Shown here in pieces: positions 34,801 to 62,000 of a stretch of 64,000 nt of DNA. The DNA lies in NCBI RefSeq assembly GCF_036588685.1, contig NC_086380.1, positions 66,352,180 through 66,416,179 on the forward strand. The letters are read 5' to 3'. How positions within the stretch are numbered: position 1 is the stretch's first letter; every line of letters begins with the position of its first letter. A program made the position numbers and the translations under genes. The DNA is from Mytilus trossulus (lineage: Eukaryota > Mollusca > Bivalvia > Mytilida > Mytilidae). The notes beneath the pieces were generated by a model. That model did not search any database. It saw only the letters and a program-made list of their open reading frames with translations, and had not been told where the DNA came from.

Positions 34801-37800
34801 CGTTAATTTTCTCGTTTGAATTCTTTACATTGTCATTTCGAGGCCTTTTGCTATGTAATGGAAATTTTGAGGATATGCAGACACTTTTTTTACTATTAGA
34901 CTATGATGATACGTTTGTTAAGAATTAGAAAGATAATCTGGCTACATATGTCACCTACGGACCTTTAACGAAGTCTTGGTTTGAAAAGAGTTTGACACTT
35001 TTCCTAATTTTCCTCCACTTCGTTGGCCGAGTTGTATTTCTGCCACCAAAAGGTTAAGGGTACTCTGTGATGGTGTAAAAGTATGAAAAAGATATATAAT
35101 AGGAAATACCGGTAAACGAAAAGACTTTAGATTTCTGCAAGTCCGGCAACACATATTATTTAAAAAATATTCAAGTTAACCCCTCCAAACTCTCCACCAC
35201 ACCCGAAACATCGGTTGGTAACTATTATACTATTGTATGTACTAAATGAGTGTGGGTCTAAGCGTGACGCGGGATTGATAGATTTTTGGCAAGCGCTACA
35301 CATGAAAGTCACATTATTAAGAGTGAAACCGGGGATGAGGGACGCGTGAAATTACAAGCTTTATTAGAACAGAGATAAGCGGAATCCGCGGGGATCAGAC
35401 ATCGCTCCACCATTAGACTCCCATAGTAAATCACTGTATTTAGAGTCATTGTGTTAAGCAAGTACGTTGTTATTCGATATTTGATTTCTAAATCTAATCT
35501 TTTAATCTTGAAGTTAACATTGTTATCCCATTATAGAATAGTATCGTTTCATGAATGACCAAACTGAAAGATTAAAACAGTTACGTCATAATTTATTTGG
35601 CAATGATCTACATATCCGTATTAGTACTAGTAATTAACCTCAGATATTTTCTAAATGAACTTTGTTGTTTGTTGTTTGTTGTTAGTACTTAATCGAACAA
35701 CAGATCGACTGATCAATTAGTTTAATGTTTGATTTTTAAATAAATTGGTTCACGACGTCCAACGGCAGATATTCCAAACATATTCTGCACAATGACACGG
35801 TAATATTTAAAAAAAAAAAGTTTGTTTGGTACTGAAGCGACTAAGCTAGACATTTGGGTACCTCCTATACAGTATATAATAGTAACTGTTGTATTCGTCT
35901 CTTTTTTTTATTTTGCACACTTTTTAGTTCACAGACCGTGCGAGACCCTCATGAGTAGTCAAGCAAGTTAAGCAAATGCCCCACTATTACTGTATATATG
36001 TAAGCATAAACGATCCATCATCAAGCTATCAACTTTTCAAACTGCACAAATACTTTTTATTGCAGGAAATCTCGTTTTTCTACCATCTACATTTCAGTTT
36101 TTAGATTCATTTTTTTTCTTCATTTAGGAGGCCATCTTCATACGCTCCTAACGAAAACTTACAAAATGAAGTAGTAAAACTACATTCTCAAGTCGAGATA
36201 GAGAAGAAAGCGAAAAAAGAAGCAGAAGAAAAGTAAGTGTTCTTGTTTATAAAAAAAGAGAGAGAGGAAATGGAGAAACAATGTTAAAAAAAATAGTTAA
36301 TGACTGTTTTAATTTTAACCATTACACGAAATGCTAATGTTCCGTTCTGTTGATTATACTAGAAATTTCATCAAATACGCATTTGGTTGATGCAAACTTC
36401 AGTTATTAGAGAACGGAAAAGAACCTTTGAACGTACGGACGGACTACGAACAGACGGACAAGGGTAAAACTTGATGCCCCCTCCGCTACGGTGGGTGCAT
36501 AAAAATATAAAAAATAAAAATCTGGAACATGTAAAGGAATTGAGAACAAAAATAATGCATGTACATATAGAAATATAATATTATAAACATATTTATCAGG
36601 ATTTAATTGAAATAACTTACAAGTCTCCTTAAGCCATTAAATTCTTTCTCTGTCAATTTATGCTTTAAGGATGTTCGCTACCCTGTTTCAAAATATCAAG
36701 CTTTTTAAAAGACTTATAAATTGATAGTATGTAAATTGAAGAAACTAAAGCAGAAAAAAATTAAGGGTCTGAGTGCTTGTTTTCGGGATATAAGCCATTT
36801 AAAATTTGGCAGGAAAGAATTATCTCTAGATTTTTCATACATTTATCATCGACACTTTTTCTCCTTCAAAAAAGATGAAAAAAATAACAAGGATTTTATT
36901 AGAATTTCAAAGTAAATTTTTTTACATTTCCATGATATTTTTGATAATTGCATGGCAATTCTTATTGTATAAAAACTTATATTCGTTAGATATAAACAAC
37001 TAGTGAGTAAACTTGATGTGGTACAACATAGACTGATAGACAGAAACAAAGAAGTGGAAGAAGAAAGAGAAGCAAAGGAGGAAGTCATGAAGAGGTAAAT
37101 AAAGAAAGAAAAAACGACAAAAGTATTCACAGTTTACTGCAAAGAATAATGGGTCGAAGTTGAAAGTTCATTGCTTCGATGTCTTTGTACTTATTTAGCC
37201 ATAAAAATTTCACGGATCCAGGACTCCCCGATAAATTAAGGTCAAGGAACAGTACACAGGCTATGCACCAGATTTTGAAAAAAAATTGTATACAACTTTA
37301 TCTTGTTAAAATAAAACTGAAAATCGGAAATAATGCATTTATTATAAATTGTATCCTGTAATTATAATAAATTATATTGATTCTTTTTGTAGCAATAAAA
37401 CATTGCAATTGACCATAAACAAAATGGAACAGTATTTACGGAAAAAGAGTACAGGTAGTCGGTTTGAATCAACTAATGTAGTCGATGTAGTAGATGTTGA
37501 TATGGGTGGGTAAGTATTAATTTGGATAATTTCCTGCCTATAATTGTAGGTGGAAACGTACATTAAATTTTTAAGTCTATGTGTTTGTCCCATATCAATT
37601 TAATAATTTGGTTTAGTGTAGTCTTCAATGAATTTGTGGAATAACATCAACTTAAAATTTAGTACATGATATATTATAATTCATATGTATATATATGTAT
37701 ATTTACAAGGAGTATTATAATTTTGACCCAAGGTTTTGGGAATCATTGCACATGAAAATGTTACACTAGTATTGTTAGCAAGCATAATGTCTGCTGTTCC

Positions 37801-39134
37801 TTTGCTTCATGGTATTTTGGCTGTGCATGTACTGATTTTGTGTCATGGATTTATACCTTTATTTTCTATAATAATTATAGACACACATACTCATAATGGT
37901 TTGAAATTATTACAATTTAACATTTATGAGTTTCAGTAGGTGATTTTTTTGTCTGTCTTGGAATATGAAAACCTTTAAAAGGCACTTAATAATCACTGAA
38001 ACAAATCCTAAGTAAAGGGAAATAAATGTATTTCATATGCCCATATATATTTTTGGAGATAAACAGCTGTGCATAAGAAATGGCAAACATTTAAACTCTT
38101 ATTAAAATAAATCATTTAACAGTATATTTCACCTCAATTTGACCGTTAATAAAAAAATATTCTACTAATGTCTTTCACTATAGTTATCATTAGAGGTGAA
38201 TAATAAATCTTGGAATAAATTATTTTCATTTACAGGAAAGTAGATATAGAAAATATAATTAAGACAGAAAATGAACTTGAAGAAAAATCTCGACAATTAC
38301 AGAGAGAAAAACAGGCAAATGAGATTCTGGAAAAAAGGTATCTCACGATATGAATATATACAAACAGTATGGAAAATGTTCTTGTTTTTTCATAAATCTC
38401 TAAAAGTTCAGTTACCATGGACTTCAGTCATAAAACTTAACTCAGTACTTGTAGTACAAAGTTTGTACTTGAAACAAAAATACAGTATTTTGATTGGTTG
38501 ATTTCTGAGTAGGATAATTGTGCTCAAAAGTTTTATCACTGTAAGGCCTCTTATTGTATTCTTGTTATATAGGGAAAAGAAGTTTATGGACAATATTTTA
38601 TTAATAACATATTAAGGAATACTTTCAAGATTTGTATTTTCTTTTTAATTCATTTCTTTTTTATTATAATTAAGTCATATTGAAATATTTTCTTCTTAAA
38701 AATCAGAGAGAAAAAAAAAGGAATATTGGAAGGTTTACCCTTAACAACTTTTTAGAGACACTCTGATATATATATAGCGATATTTTAAAATATATTCTGG
38801 GAACAGAATATAAATGTTCCTGATCTATTTAACATTTTATGGTGATATAATATAGACAATTTGCTCAATTGCTGTGAAAGTTTATGATAAAAATTACACA
38901 CAATATGCACATATAATTATTTTGTAATAATATAGTTTTTTAGTATTAATATTTATTACTGATACTTCATTTTATTTGAAATAGCCAATTAGACAAAGAT
39001 TAAACAATTTATTTATTTTCTTTTTCAGATGTAAACTGTTAGAAAAACTACTAAAGGAAAACGACATTCATATAGAAAGTAGTGAACTAGACAATTTAAA
39101 CAAACAATTTTCTAATACAGAATTGGACTTTTAA
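19886..39134 (+). CDS. Coiled-coil protein of unknown function, 221 aa, seven exons
   Basis: Exons 19886-19980, 33501-33536, 36128-36232, 36990-37094, 37393-37509, 38236-38337 and 39029-39134 join to 222 codons with the stop. All have canonical GT-AG ends, every intron is phase 2, and the total divides by three, which supports the model. An in-frame TAA lies 24 bp before ATG 19886. The N-terminus (about residues 1-45) is polar and probably disordered, with Ser and Pro (SSSRPG, RRPSSYAPNEN). Residues 50-115 and 155-205 are rich in Glu, Lys and Leu with heptad spacing (EKKAKKEAEEKYKQL, NELEEKSRQLQ), predicting coiled coils. A Val/Asp linker (VVDVVDVDMG) separates them. No signal peptide or membrane segment. 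I do not recognise the family; a scaffold or cytoskeletal role would be a guess. Intron 1 (13.5 kb) is full of transposable elements, and extra phase-2 exons there cannot be excluded. Confidence 0.78.
20044..21100. repeat. GCTTGCTT inverted-repeat element, copy 1
   Basis: The left arm TTTTCCTAATGCATGTAGTTT ..TTGGCTTGCTTGCTTTG pairs with AAAGCAAGCAAGTCAAACTA ..GCATTAGGAAAATAGG at the right end. Between the arms lies a dispersed mussel repeat (about 20640-21055, with TTCGGTGTGAGCCAAGGCTC and ATACCACATCTTCTT). Compact copies of the same arms are at 28265-28507 and 56173-56420. Confidence 0.65.
21205..22485 (+). repeat. Dispersed duplication, copy B (in intron 1 of the coiled-coil gene)
   Basis: Matches copy A (17705-19700) in order and orientation but is shorter: copy A has an extra segment around 18010-18830. 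The divergence (many single-base differences and small indels) shows it is not recent. Confidence 0.8.
22821..23412. mobile_element. TTAA-flanked non-autonomous DNA element, copy 2
   Basis: 592 bp, ends GGTGGTATGGGAGTCT / GACACCCATACCACC, with TTAA at 22817-22820 and 23413-23416. The interior closely follows copy 1 (for example AAAATGATAGA, GATTAGAAACTAAACAAAAT, AGAGTTACCTCCCC). Confidence 0.8.
23732..23818 (-). repeat. GGCGGATC family, truncated copy 2
   Basis: Contains CTTAGGCAGTCAGTGGGCCC and TTCTAGATCCGCGAATGGA, matching the right half of the copy at 32298-32438. Confidence 0.55.
24148..24364. repeat. GGATCCCGCTTACTG inverted-repeat element, copy 1
   Basis: Starts GGGGTCTCATTGGGGG, contains CCGGATCCCGCTTACTGTTT and ends CAAATGCGACCCACT. 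A better preserved copy at 42781-43010 shows matching inverted ends (TCATTGGGG / CCCCAATGAGACCCACT). Confidence 0.6.
24479..25300 (+). repeat. Left LTR-like repeat
   Basis: Matches 27008-27845 at a fixed offset of 2529. The first about 570 bp appear identical by eye; after about 25053 the copies differ by many substitutions and indels. Within the repeat the word TTTGAATTTTGAAACTTATAG occurs at 24826 and, with one change, again near 25057. The first occurrence is followed by GTAAGT, a splice-donor-like sequence. Confidence 0.75.
26119..26385. repeat. 42-bp minisatellite, about six units
   Basis: Units of 42-43 bp alternate between GGGACGCCACAA and GGAACGCCAT.. starts, each ending in ATGGGT(C/T)ACCTCAGGAGCA or a variant, giving an 84-bp higher-order period. 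Read on the minus strand, part of the array repeats GVPAPEVTH about every 14 residues. Confidence 0.85.
27008..27845 (+). repeat. Right LTR-like repeat
   Basis: See the left copy. It ends close to the start of a dispersed repeat at about 27855. The 3' part contains an extra segment (GATTGATCAAAGCTAGTTCCCA) compared with the left copy. Confidence 0.75.
27855..28012 (-). repeat. Dispersed mussel repeat, minus orientation
   Basis: Reverse-oriented match to 20890-21040 and 32955-33066 (ACAATGAGACAACTCTCCAT, GTCTTGGCTCACACCGAAC). Confidence 0.6.
28265..28507. repeat. GCTTGCTT inverted-repeat element, copy 2
   Basis: TACAGCTAATTTCCTAATGC at the left pairs with the AGCTGTA end at the right; CTTTGGTTGGCTTGCTTGCT pairs with AAGCAAGCAAATCAAC. 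The interior closely matches the copy at 56173-56420. Confidence 0.7.
28828..30249. mobile_element. DNA element with clustered GATTGTCCCAC subterminal repeats
   Basis: TTCCCGATTGTCCCAC at 28828-28843 is inverted at 30234-30249. Subterminal copies in direct orientation lie at 28861 and 28884 on the left and 30135, 30159 and 30182 on the right. Clusters of a short word near both ends are what transposase-binding arrays look like (hAT, CACTA). No coding sequence remains; a dispersed repeat sits inside at 29577-29862. Confidence 0.6.
29577..29862 (-). repeat. Dispersed mussel repeat, minus orientation
   Basis: Starts AAGATGTGGTATGATTGCCA, contains AACAACTATAGGTCACCATA and CTTCAACAATGAGCAAATCC, and ends near GACTTACAGGCTCCTGGCTT. 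Plus-orientation pieces of the same family occur at 39370, 41405 and 45320. Confidence 0.75.
30655..30960 (+). repeat. Dispersed repeat with TATGCCCACGCCGTAGCGGAG start
   Basis: Starts TTATGCCCACGCCGTAGCGG; the same start in opposite orientation (CCCCCTCCGCTACGGTGGG) ends the fragment at 36395-36510. The 67-codon ORF inside shows no protein similarity I recognise. Confidence 0.55.
31130..31500 (+). repeat. Dispersed repeat with ACCAGGTTCAATCCACCATT
   Basis: Contains TTGACTGCTGTACCCCTATT, ACCAGGTTCAATCCACCATT and CCAAGTCAGGAATATGACAG; from memory this unit is common in mussel sequence. Confidence 0.55.
32298..32438 (-). repeat. GGCGGATC family, copy 3
   Basis: GAGGCGGATTTAGGGGGCAG at the left is the inverse of the TTCTAGATCCGCCACTG end at the right, with a poly-C tract and TTGAGAATCACTAAAGCGTG inside. 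Confidence 0.65.
32955..33066 (+). repeat. Dispersed mussel repeat, 3' fragment
   Basis: GTGTTGAAGACCGTATTTTG to AACCACATCTTCTTG; same family as the interior of 20044-21100. Confidence 0.6.
33960..34860 (+). repeat. Dispersed mussel repeat split by a foldback element
   Basis: The left part 33960-34337 (GTGACTTTGAACTAGCTATC, GTTGTTGGGATGTACAAGTA, CAAGTCAGGAGCCTGTAATT) continues at 34778-34860 (GTACATAAATATAGGCCGTT). The 440 bp between is a foldback element at 34338-34777. Confidence 0.7.
34338..34777. mobile_element. hAT-like foldback MITE with 8-bp target duplication
   Basis: Terminal inverted repeats CACAGGCGCTTGGGTC..; the target duplication ATTTTTTG lies at 34330-34337 and 34778-34785. 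The two arms of about 170 bp are almost fully complementary, including a long poly-T/poly-A tract and TTTAAACGACCCAGAGAAAA. The segment TAGTATGGATAGTAAAATTT is present in three copies, two of them tandem in the right arm. An 8-bp duplication and CA..TG ends suit the hAT superfamily. Confidence 0.82.
34861..36127 (+). other. Part of intron 2 of the coiled-coil gene; no repeat recognised
   Basis: AT-rich; only short random ORFs on both strands. Confidence 0.4.
36395..36510 (-). repeat. Truncated dispersed repeat
   Basis: ACGGACGGACTACGAACAGA then TGATGCCCCCTCCGCTACGG; inverse of the start of the repeat at 30655. Confidence 0.5.
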
Positions 39135-39369
39135 AATTATTTTTGTTCATAGATTAAATTGTTTAAATACTCATGTTACAACATCACTCATCACAGATGT
39201 CATATTGAACTTTATACCAATATAGATTAGTAAAACATGTATATGTGACAAGTGCAAAAAGGATGTAAATGATGATGTCATCATACAGGTCTTGTGATCC
39301 ATTTATTTCATTTACAACAGAAAAACATTCATGTAAACATTAATTTGCGATTATGCAGGTAATGGAAAA

Positions 39370-39545
39370 ATTTGTCAAGCATACATTGTCATATCGGGGC
39401 CTATTATAGCTGTCTATGCGTTATGGGCTTTGCTCATTGTTGAAGGCCGTACCGTACGGTGACCTTTAGTTCTTAATGTCTGTGTCATTTTGGTCTCTTG
39501 TGGACAGTTGTCTCAATGGCAATCATACCACATCTTCTTTTTTAT
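39370..39545 (+). repeat. Dispersed mussel repeat, 3' part
   Basis: TATGGGCTTTGCTCATTGTT through CGTACGGTGACC to GGCAATCATACCACATCTTC, directly 3' of the coiled-coil gene. Same family at 41405-41580, 45320-45705 and 55795-55885. Confidence 0.72.
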
Positions 39546-41404
39546 ATGTAGCAAAATGAAAAATATTTTGACGCTTTTATGCAAGAATGAAATTTTTCTT
39601 CTGAAAGAGGGAAAAAGGGTGTACACCCTCTATTACACTTGAATATGTCACCAATTTGCTCAGGTAGAATGCATACAAACAAAAAGTTATAAAACTTAAA
39701 TCATAATTGATTACCAAGTGCTGGAAAATTGATTATGACATGAATGGTTTATTCAGTAAAATACTGTCTTTGCTAGAGGTTAATTTTGTCTTTCTAAAAT
39801 TATATTTATTTGGGGGAGGGGAGGAGGGAAAGCACTTTTATCAATATTTGATATTGTGTGTCACAACTTTATTATATGTTTTTTTTTCTTTTTCTTCTTT
39901 CCATCTAGTGTAACATTGTTATTTTTTTTAACATTTTACTCCTTGAGTATTACAATACAATATGAAATGTTCATATCAGGAAACAGATTAATATAACATG
40001 GCTGCAAGTTTTGTTAATCCAAAATCGATTTTACATATATCCATATAGGTAAATCAATTTTTCCCAAATTAAGTTAAGAGGGGGGGGGGGGTCAGTGAAA
40101 AAACTATGTGAATTAAGTTTTTTATCCTACATTGAACTTTTGATGTCGTCCCTTACATAAATATTGTAAGCAGTTTTTGCATTATCTTTGTTGTGATTAT
40201 TTATATATTATGTTTTACTTTGTTATTGACAGCAAAAGTATAGTTACCTAAACATTGCATTCCAATTAAAAATATATCATTCGATTGTTTTAAATTCTTT
40301 TGGAGTGGAAAAATAGTGAGAAGGGGAAAATATATCAAGTAGGCAGAAACCAAACAAAAAAGCAAAGGAAATATTTAAAGAATGTTTCAATACTTATAGG
40401 AAACCTTATGTCATGATGCATACCAACAAATTAATAATAAATATTCAAGAATTATGTAAGGATTGACAAGTATTTAATCTGAGGTCATGCTTTTTCTATC
40501 ATTTCTTATATTTCATTTAACCATAGTTTGGTCCATCCATCATTTTGCATTTGCACCAATCTGCATTTCATTTGCACTGATTTTTACTTTCATTTGCGTT
40601 GATTTTTTAACAGGTAAAGTACAGGTGAATATTATTTTTTATTTATCATTATTGACCTCTTCTGTTAGCCAGTTGTACAAACGATATGAATTGTCAATCA
40701 TAACATGTATATGACTGTTGTCCTCTGCTCACCACGGGGAGGTGGAAGTAGGATGTCGAGAAGGATAAGTCAATATAAACGCACTATGTTTACATACTTA
40801 GAAATCAAGAAGTAAGAACCTAAGATGAAAGCACTCTGTTTATACTTTTTATATACTAAAATCAGGAATTAAAAATCTATTTACAACATTAAAATCCTTA
40901 AAAACAGAATACATTAAAATCATAAATCATTCTTGCCCAGTATTTATAGGCAACACATCTAATATATTCCTCTCTAGTGATTTTGTCTCTTCTATATTTG
41001 TCAATTGTAAACTGAAAATGCAATTAGGAGTAAATATAAATTCGACACAATTGAAAGAATGACAATTTTAAAAATCAGCTCAAATGTCATACACCAGTCC
41101 ATCCTTTATGGTTGCATCAACAACAACACAAAATAGAGGGAAGAAAACCTTAAATGTTGACACAGAGCCAGCTCCATACCAATTATCATAGACTTAATAT
41201 TAGTGGTTCATCTTAAACCGTTCTAATAACAAACTTTACTTTGTAAAACATTCAAAGTCAAAACCATGACTAAAGGTGCAAAACTAAATAATCTCAATGG
41301 AAATTAAATGTCCTAATGCTTATAAAACTGCATACCAAATATCATTGCCCTACCCCTAGTTGTTACACATAAACTGACGTAACCACAAACCCATAAACAA
41401 ATTC
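39546..41404. other. Intergenic between convergent genes; no gene seen
   Basis: AT-rich with short homopolymer runs (G-run at 40081-40090). No coding exon with splice sites was found. Confidence 0.4.
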
Positions 41405-41580
41405 TTGTTTAAATTGTTTTACATTGTCTTATCAGGGCCTTTTATAGCTGACTATGCGGTATGGGCTTTGCTCATTGTTGAGACCGTACGGTGACCTATA
41501 GTTGTTTTAAATATCTGTGTCAATTTGGTCTCTTGTGGACAGTTGTCTCATTGGCAATCATACCACATCTTCTTTTTTAT
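41405..41580 (+). repeat. Dispersed mussel repeat, 3' part
   Basis: TCAGGGCCTTTTATAGCTGA, TATGGGCTTTGCTCATTGTT, GGCAATCATACCACATCTTC. Confidence 0.7.
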
Positions 41581-41819
41581 ATATACTCCATATTGACCCA
41601 ATGACAAAATTATTCTTTGTTAATGCAGCTGCTGAAACAACAGTTTTTTTTACGAATTTCTTGAGGATGAAAATTAAATATCAGATTCATAAGGATGTAT
41701 GTCCTTCAAAGTATCATATTGGTAGACAAGGCTGTATGCCCATAAAACAGTGTACCTATATTCTTTAACCTTTGATCTCTGGTTGATTGTATTTTGTTAG
41801 CTATCAAATCACATGAACT

Positions 41820-42002
41820 AATTGGCCGTTTCAGAATCTAATGCATCCTGGGTAATATTTTCAAAAGCGTTCATCAAAGCGTTTTGATTGGTTTAAAACA
41901 TTATAAATATTTGAAATTCAACCAATGATGTAACGTTATTTTCACTTTGGAGTACGAACAATGAAATTACCCATAGTGCTTTAGATTCTAAAACGGCCAA
42001 TT
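41820..42002. mobile_element. MITE with 31-bp TIRs (AATTGGCCGTTT ends)
   Basis: 183 bp. The left AATTGGCCGTTTCAGAATCT .. GGGTAAT is complementary to the right ATTACCC .. AGATTCTAAAACGGCCAATT with few mismatches. It lies about 200 bp beyond the MCCC1 stop codon. No ORF. Confidence 0.8.
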
Positions 42003-42204
42003 GTATGTAGCACATCCTGATCCCTTAGTCTAGTACACAGTCATCTATTATTGGCAATAATACCACATCAACTTATCTGATTTATACACTTCTACAGTTT
42101 AAAGTGATATAAACATTCTGATTGAAGTTTTTTTCTTTTTTTAATAAATATCACATTTGTATAATGTACAGATTTTAGCACTAGTTCATCTGGTATCCTT
42201 AGCT

Positions 42205-58650
<16,446 letters not shown>

Positions 58651-58940
58651 ACGACTATATTTAGTGAAAACTTTTTTTTTTTTTTTTTTATTTTTATTTT
58701 TTTTATCCAACATATATAATATACAACAGTACAGTTTTCAAACAATAAGTTCATATATATAAATGTAATATAATACAACCTATTAGAAAATGTATAGAAC
58801 TTGAAAATAACATTTTGTTTGGATTTTATAATTGTATCTTATTAAAAAGGACATACAAAAAAAATATAGAGAATTAATAAATAAAAGAATTAAAAGATGA
58901 TTAAAGAAAAAGAAAAAAAACAAAAGCAACAAAAAACCAA

Positions 58941-58980
<40 letters not shown>

Positions 58981-59000
58981 TTTGATGTCTGCTAATTTTT

Positions 59001-62000
59001 TCATAAGTGCTCATCCACCAAATTATCCTGTAAAGCCTCTTGGTAAATGCACCAAGCTTGATTAAACTTTTCAAAACATTTATTTTTAACTGATATCTTC
59101 TTCTCCAAAATATAATGATGCTTTATTTTTTCAATCAATGCTGTTAAACTTAATTCTCCTTTAAAATATCGTGTATTATATATATATTGTTTAATCCAGA
59201 GAAAAATATTGTTTTGAGGGTCACCTTTGTACATTCGTGATAAATTTCCAAACAAAAAAATATCCTGTGTAAATGGTATACTAATACCGTTATGGAGAAA
59301 CCACATTTCAGTTTGCTCAATAAATTGTTGTACATAATAACAATCCCACAGTATATGTTCAATTGATTCAAGTTCAGTCTTACAAAAAGTACAATATGGG
59401 TTTTGCACAATCCCAATTTTGTTTAAAAACGTATTTGTTGCCAGAATTTTATGATTAATTCTATACTGAAGCCATTGTAGCTTAGTATTTTTTGTAATAG
59501 CAAATGGTAGTTGAAAAATCTTTTTCCAGTTTTGATTTTCTAAAACTAAAATTGCTTCCCATCTTTTTACTCCTGTAGGAACAGTGTTGTTTTTGTTTAG
59601 CACCAAATACATATCTTTTGATCCCTTTTTGCTTTTGAGAATGGTCTTTATAACTGATGGTATGAAAGGAGATACTAATTTATAATCTCCCCTTTTAATT
59701 TTTTTGGAAGTCTTAGTTAGCATAGAAATTATGCTATTATATTTCATGATGTCTATATCCATCTGAAAACACTCCTGAAATTGATAAAAATTTAGAAAGG
59801 TACCATTCTCCCCCACAATATCATTTACATATAAAATACCCTTACTATGCCAGTCTTTGAAAAAAACTGGTTTGTTATCAATTTGGAATAGGTTATTCAT
59901 CCAAATTGGACTGGAAAGAAAATATTCCCAGTCGTGCAAATTCATTTCTTTTTCAATTACCATTTGCCAAGCACCCAGTACATCTTTCCAAAATTTATTC
60001 TTAATACTTTGCTGTAGTTGCTTTACATAGCTATTACCACAACTAAATAATCTATCTTTATCAACATATGACAAAAATATATTTCGCCATTTACAATCAT
60101 TTCTACAAATTCTTCTAATCCAAGTACATTTCAAAGCATTTATAAAAGCATGTAAATTAATCATTTTTAAGCCTCCATCACAATAATCTTTTTGTATTAC
60201 ATCTTTTTTCACTCTATGAACTGGTGAGTTCCAAATAAACTTATACATCAGTTCATTTATCTGTTTAATAATATCTTCACTTGGATTAGGTAGTGACAAT
60301 ATTAAATGATTTAAAATTGGCAACATAAGTGTCTTTACAACAGTAATTCGACCAATAACAGTAATGTTACGTCTAGACCATTGTTTGACTAGTCTTTTTA
60401 TTTTTACAATATTTTCATCATAATTGATTTTAACTAGTTTTTCTAAATCAACATCAAAATTAACACCCAATAATTTAAAGGATGTGCTTCCCCAAGTAAG
60501 ATTTTGATTTGTACAAAGTGTCTCTGTGCTGTACTTTTTACTTCCAATCCAAATGACATGAGTTTTGGAAAAATTTATATTCAAACCAGAAATTTTAGCA
60601 AACCAATCTAGTTCCAATAATGCCTCATTTAAAGATTCTTCACTACCATCTAAAAGTAGTGATGTATCGTCAGCAAACTGCGAGAGTTTGTGTTCAACAT
60701 CAAGAACTTTGATTCCATTTATATTTTTGTTATCTCTTATTTTTAACGCTAAAATTTCAGCACAAAGAATGAAAAGATAAGGCGATAATGGATCACCTTG
60801 CCTACAACCCCGTTCAACAGTGAAAAAGTCTGAAAGATTCCCTCCCTGAATGACTGCTGAATTAATGTTTTGATAGAGCACTTTCACCCAATTTATAATA
60901 GAATCGCCAAAATTAAAAAATTTCAATACATTTAAAAGAAATTCCCATGAAATGGAATCAAAGGCTTTTTCAAAATCTATCAGCAACAAAAGGCCTGGTA
61001 TATCATTATCTTCAGTATATTCCATGATATCATAGATCAATCTTAGATTTTCCCCAATATATCTTCCACTCATAAAACCTGTCTGATCAGTATCAATAAG
61101 TTTAGTCAAAACTGTTCTAAATCTTCCTGCTATAACCCCAGAGCCAATTTTATATACAGTATTAAGCAAAGATATAGGGCGCCAGTTTTTTAAAAAATGT
61201 CTAGGTTTGTTACCCTTTGGAAGACATGTAATTATCCCCTGTTTTTGAGTAACAGAAAGTTCCCCTTTATCATACCCTGCATTCAAGGATCTTACAACAA
61301 AAATTTTTAAGTCAGGCCAGAAAAATTTAAAAAATTCACTTGAAAAACCATCTGATCCAGGCGTTTTATTGCTTTTCATTCTTTTTAAAGTTTCACCAGC
61401 TTCCTGAACTGATATTTCACCTTCTAGTTTATCTTGTTCATCCAAAGATAACTTTCTAACATTTACATTTTGTAGACTATTTTCAATATCTTTAGGTTTA
61501 CAACATTCAACATCTCTGTTTTTGTACAAATTTTCATAAAATATTTTAACCTGTTTAAGTATTTCTTTTTGGTTAGTTACAATATCACCATTTTCTTTTT
61601 CAACCTTTGGAATAATCTTGCTGGTAAAATTCTTAGATTCAAGTCCACAAAAATAACTTGTGGGTTTTTCTCCCTCTTCTATCCACTGTATTCTAGATCG
61701 AACTATTTTACCATGCATTTTTTCCTTTCTGAATTTTTCTAGTTCATTTTTTTTGTCTTCCAATTGCTGTATAGAACCTGAGTTTACATTTTCTTCTAAA
61801 ATATTAATGTCATCTTTTAAAGTTTTTTCCCTTCTCTCTCTTTCCTTCTTTTTGAAGCTAGAGTATGAGATAGTTTTGCCCCTCACCTCCATTAATAGAG
61901 TTTCCAAAAACAACTGACTGTTAATTGTAAAATGAAGATCATTATTATTCACTTCATTAATATTGTCAAAATTATATACCAAGGCTGCATACTGTTTTTT

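Noticed and set aside
34951..35154. 67-codon minus-strand ORF in intron 2 of the coiled-coil gene
   Set aside because: No similarity recognised, no splice context and no starting signal.
61660..61917. 85-codon plus-strand ORF rich in Phe and Ser
   Set aside because: Antisense shadow of LINE ORF2.
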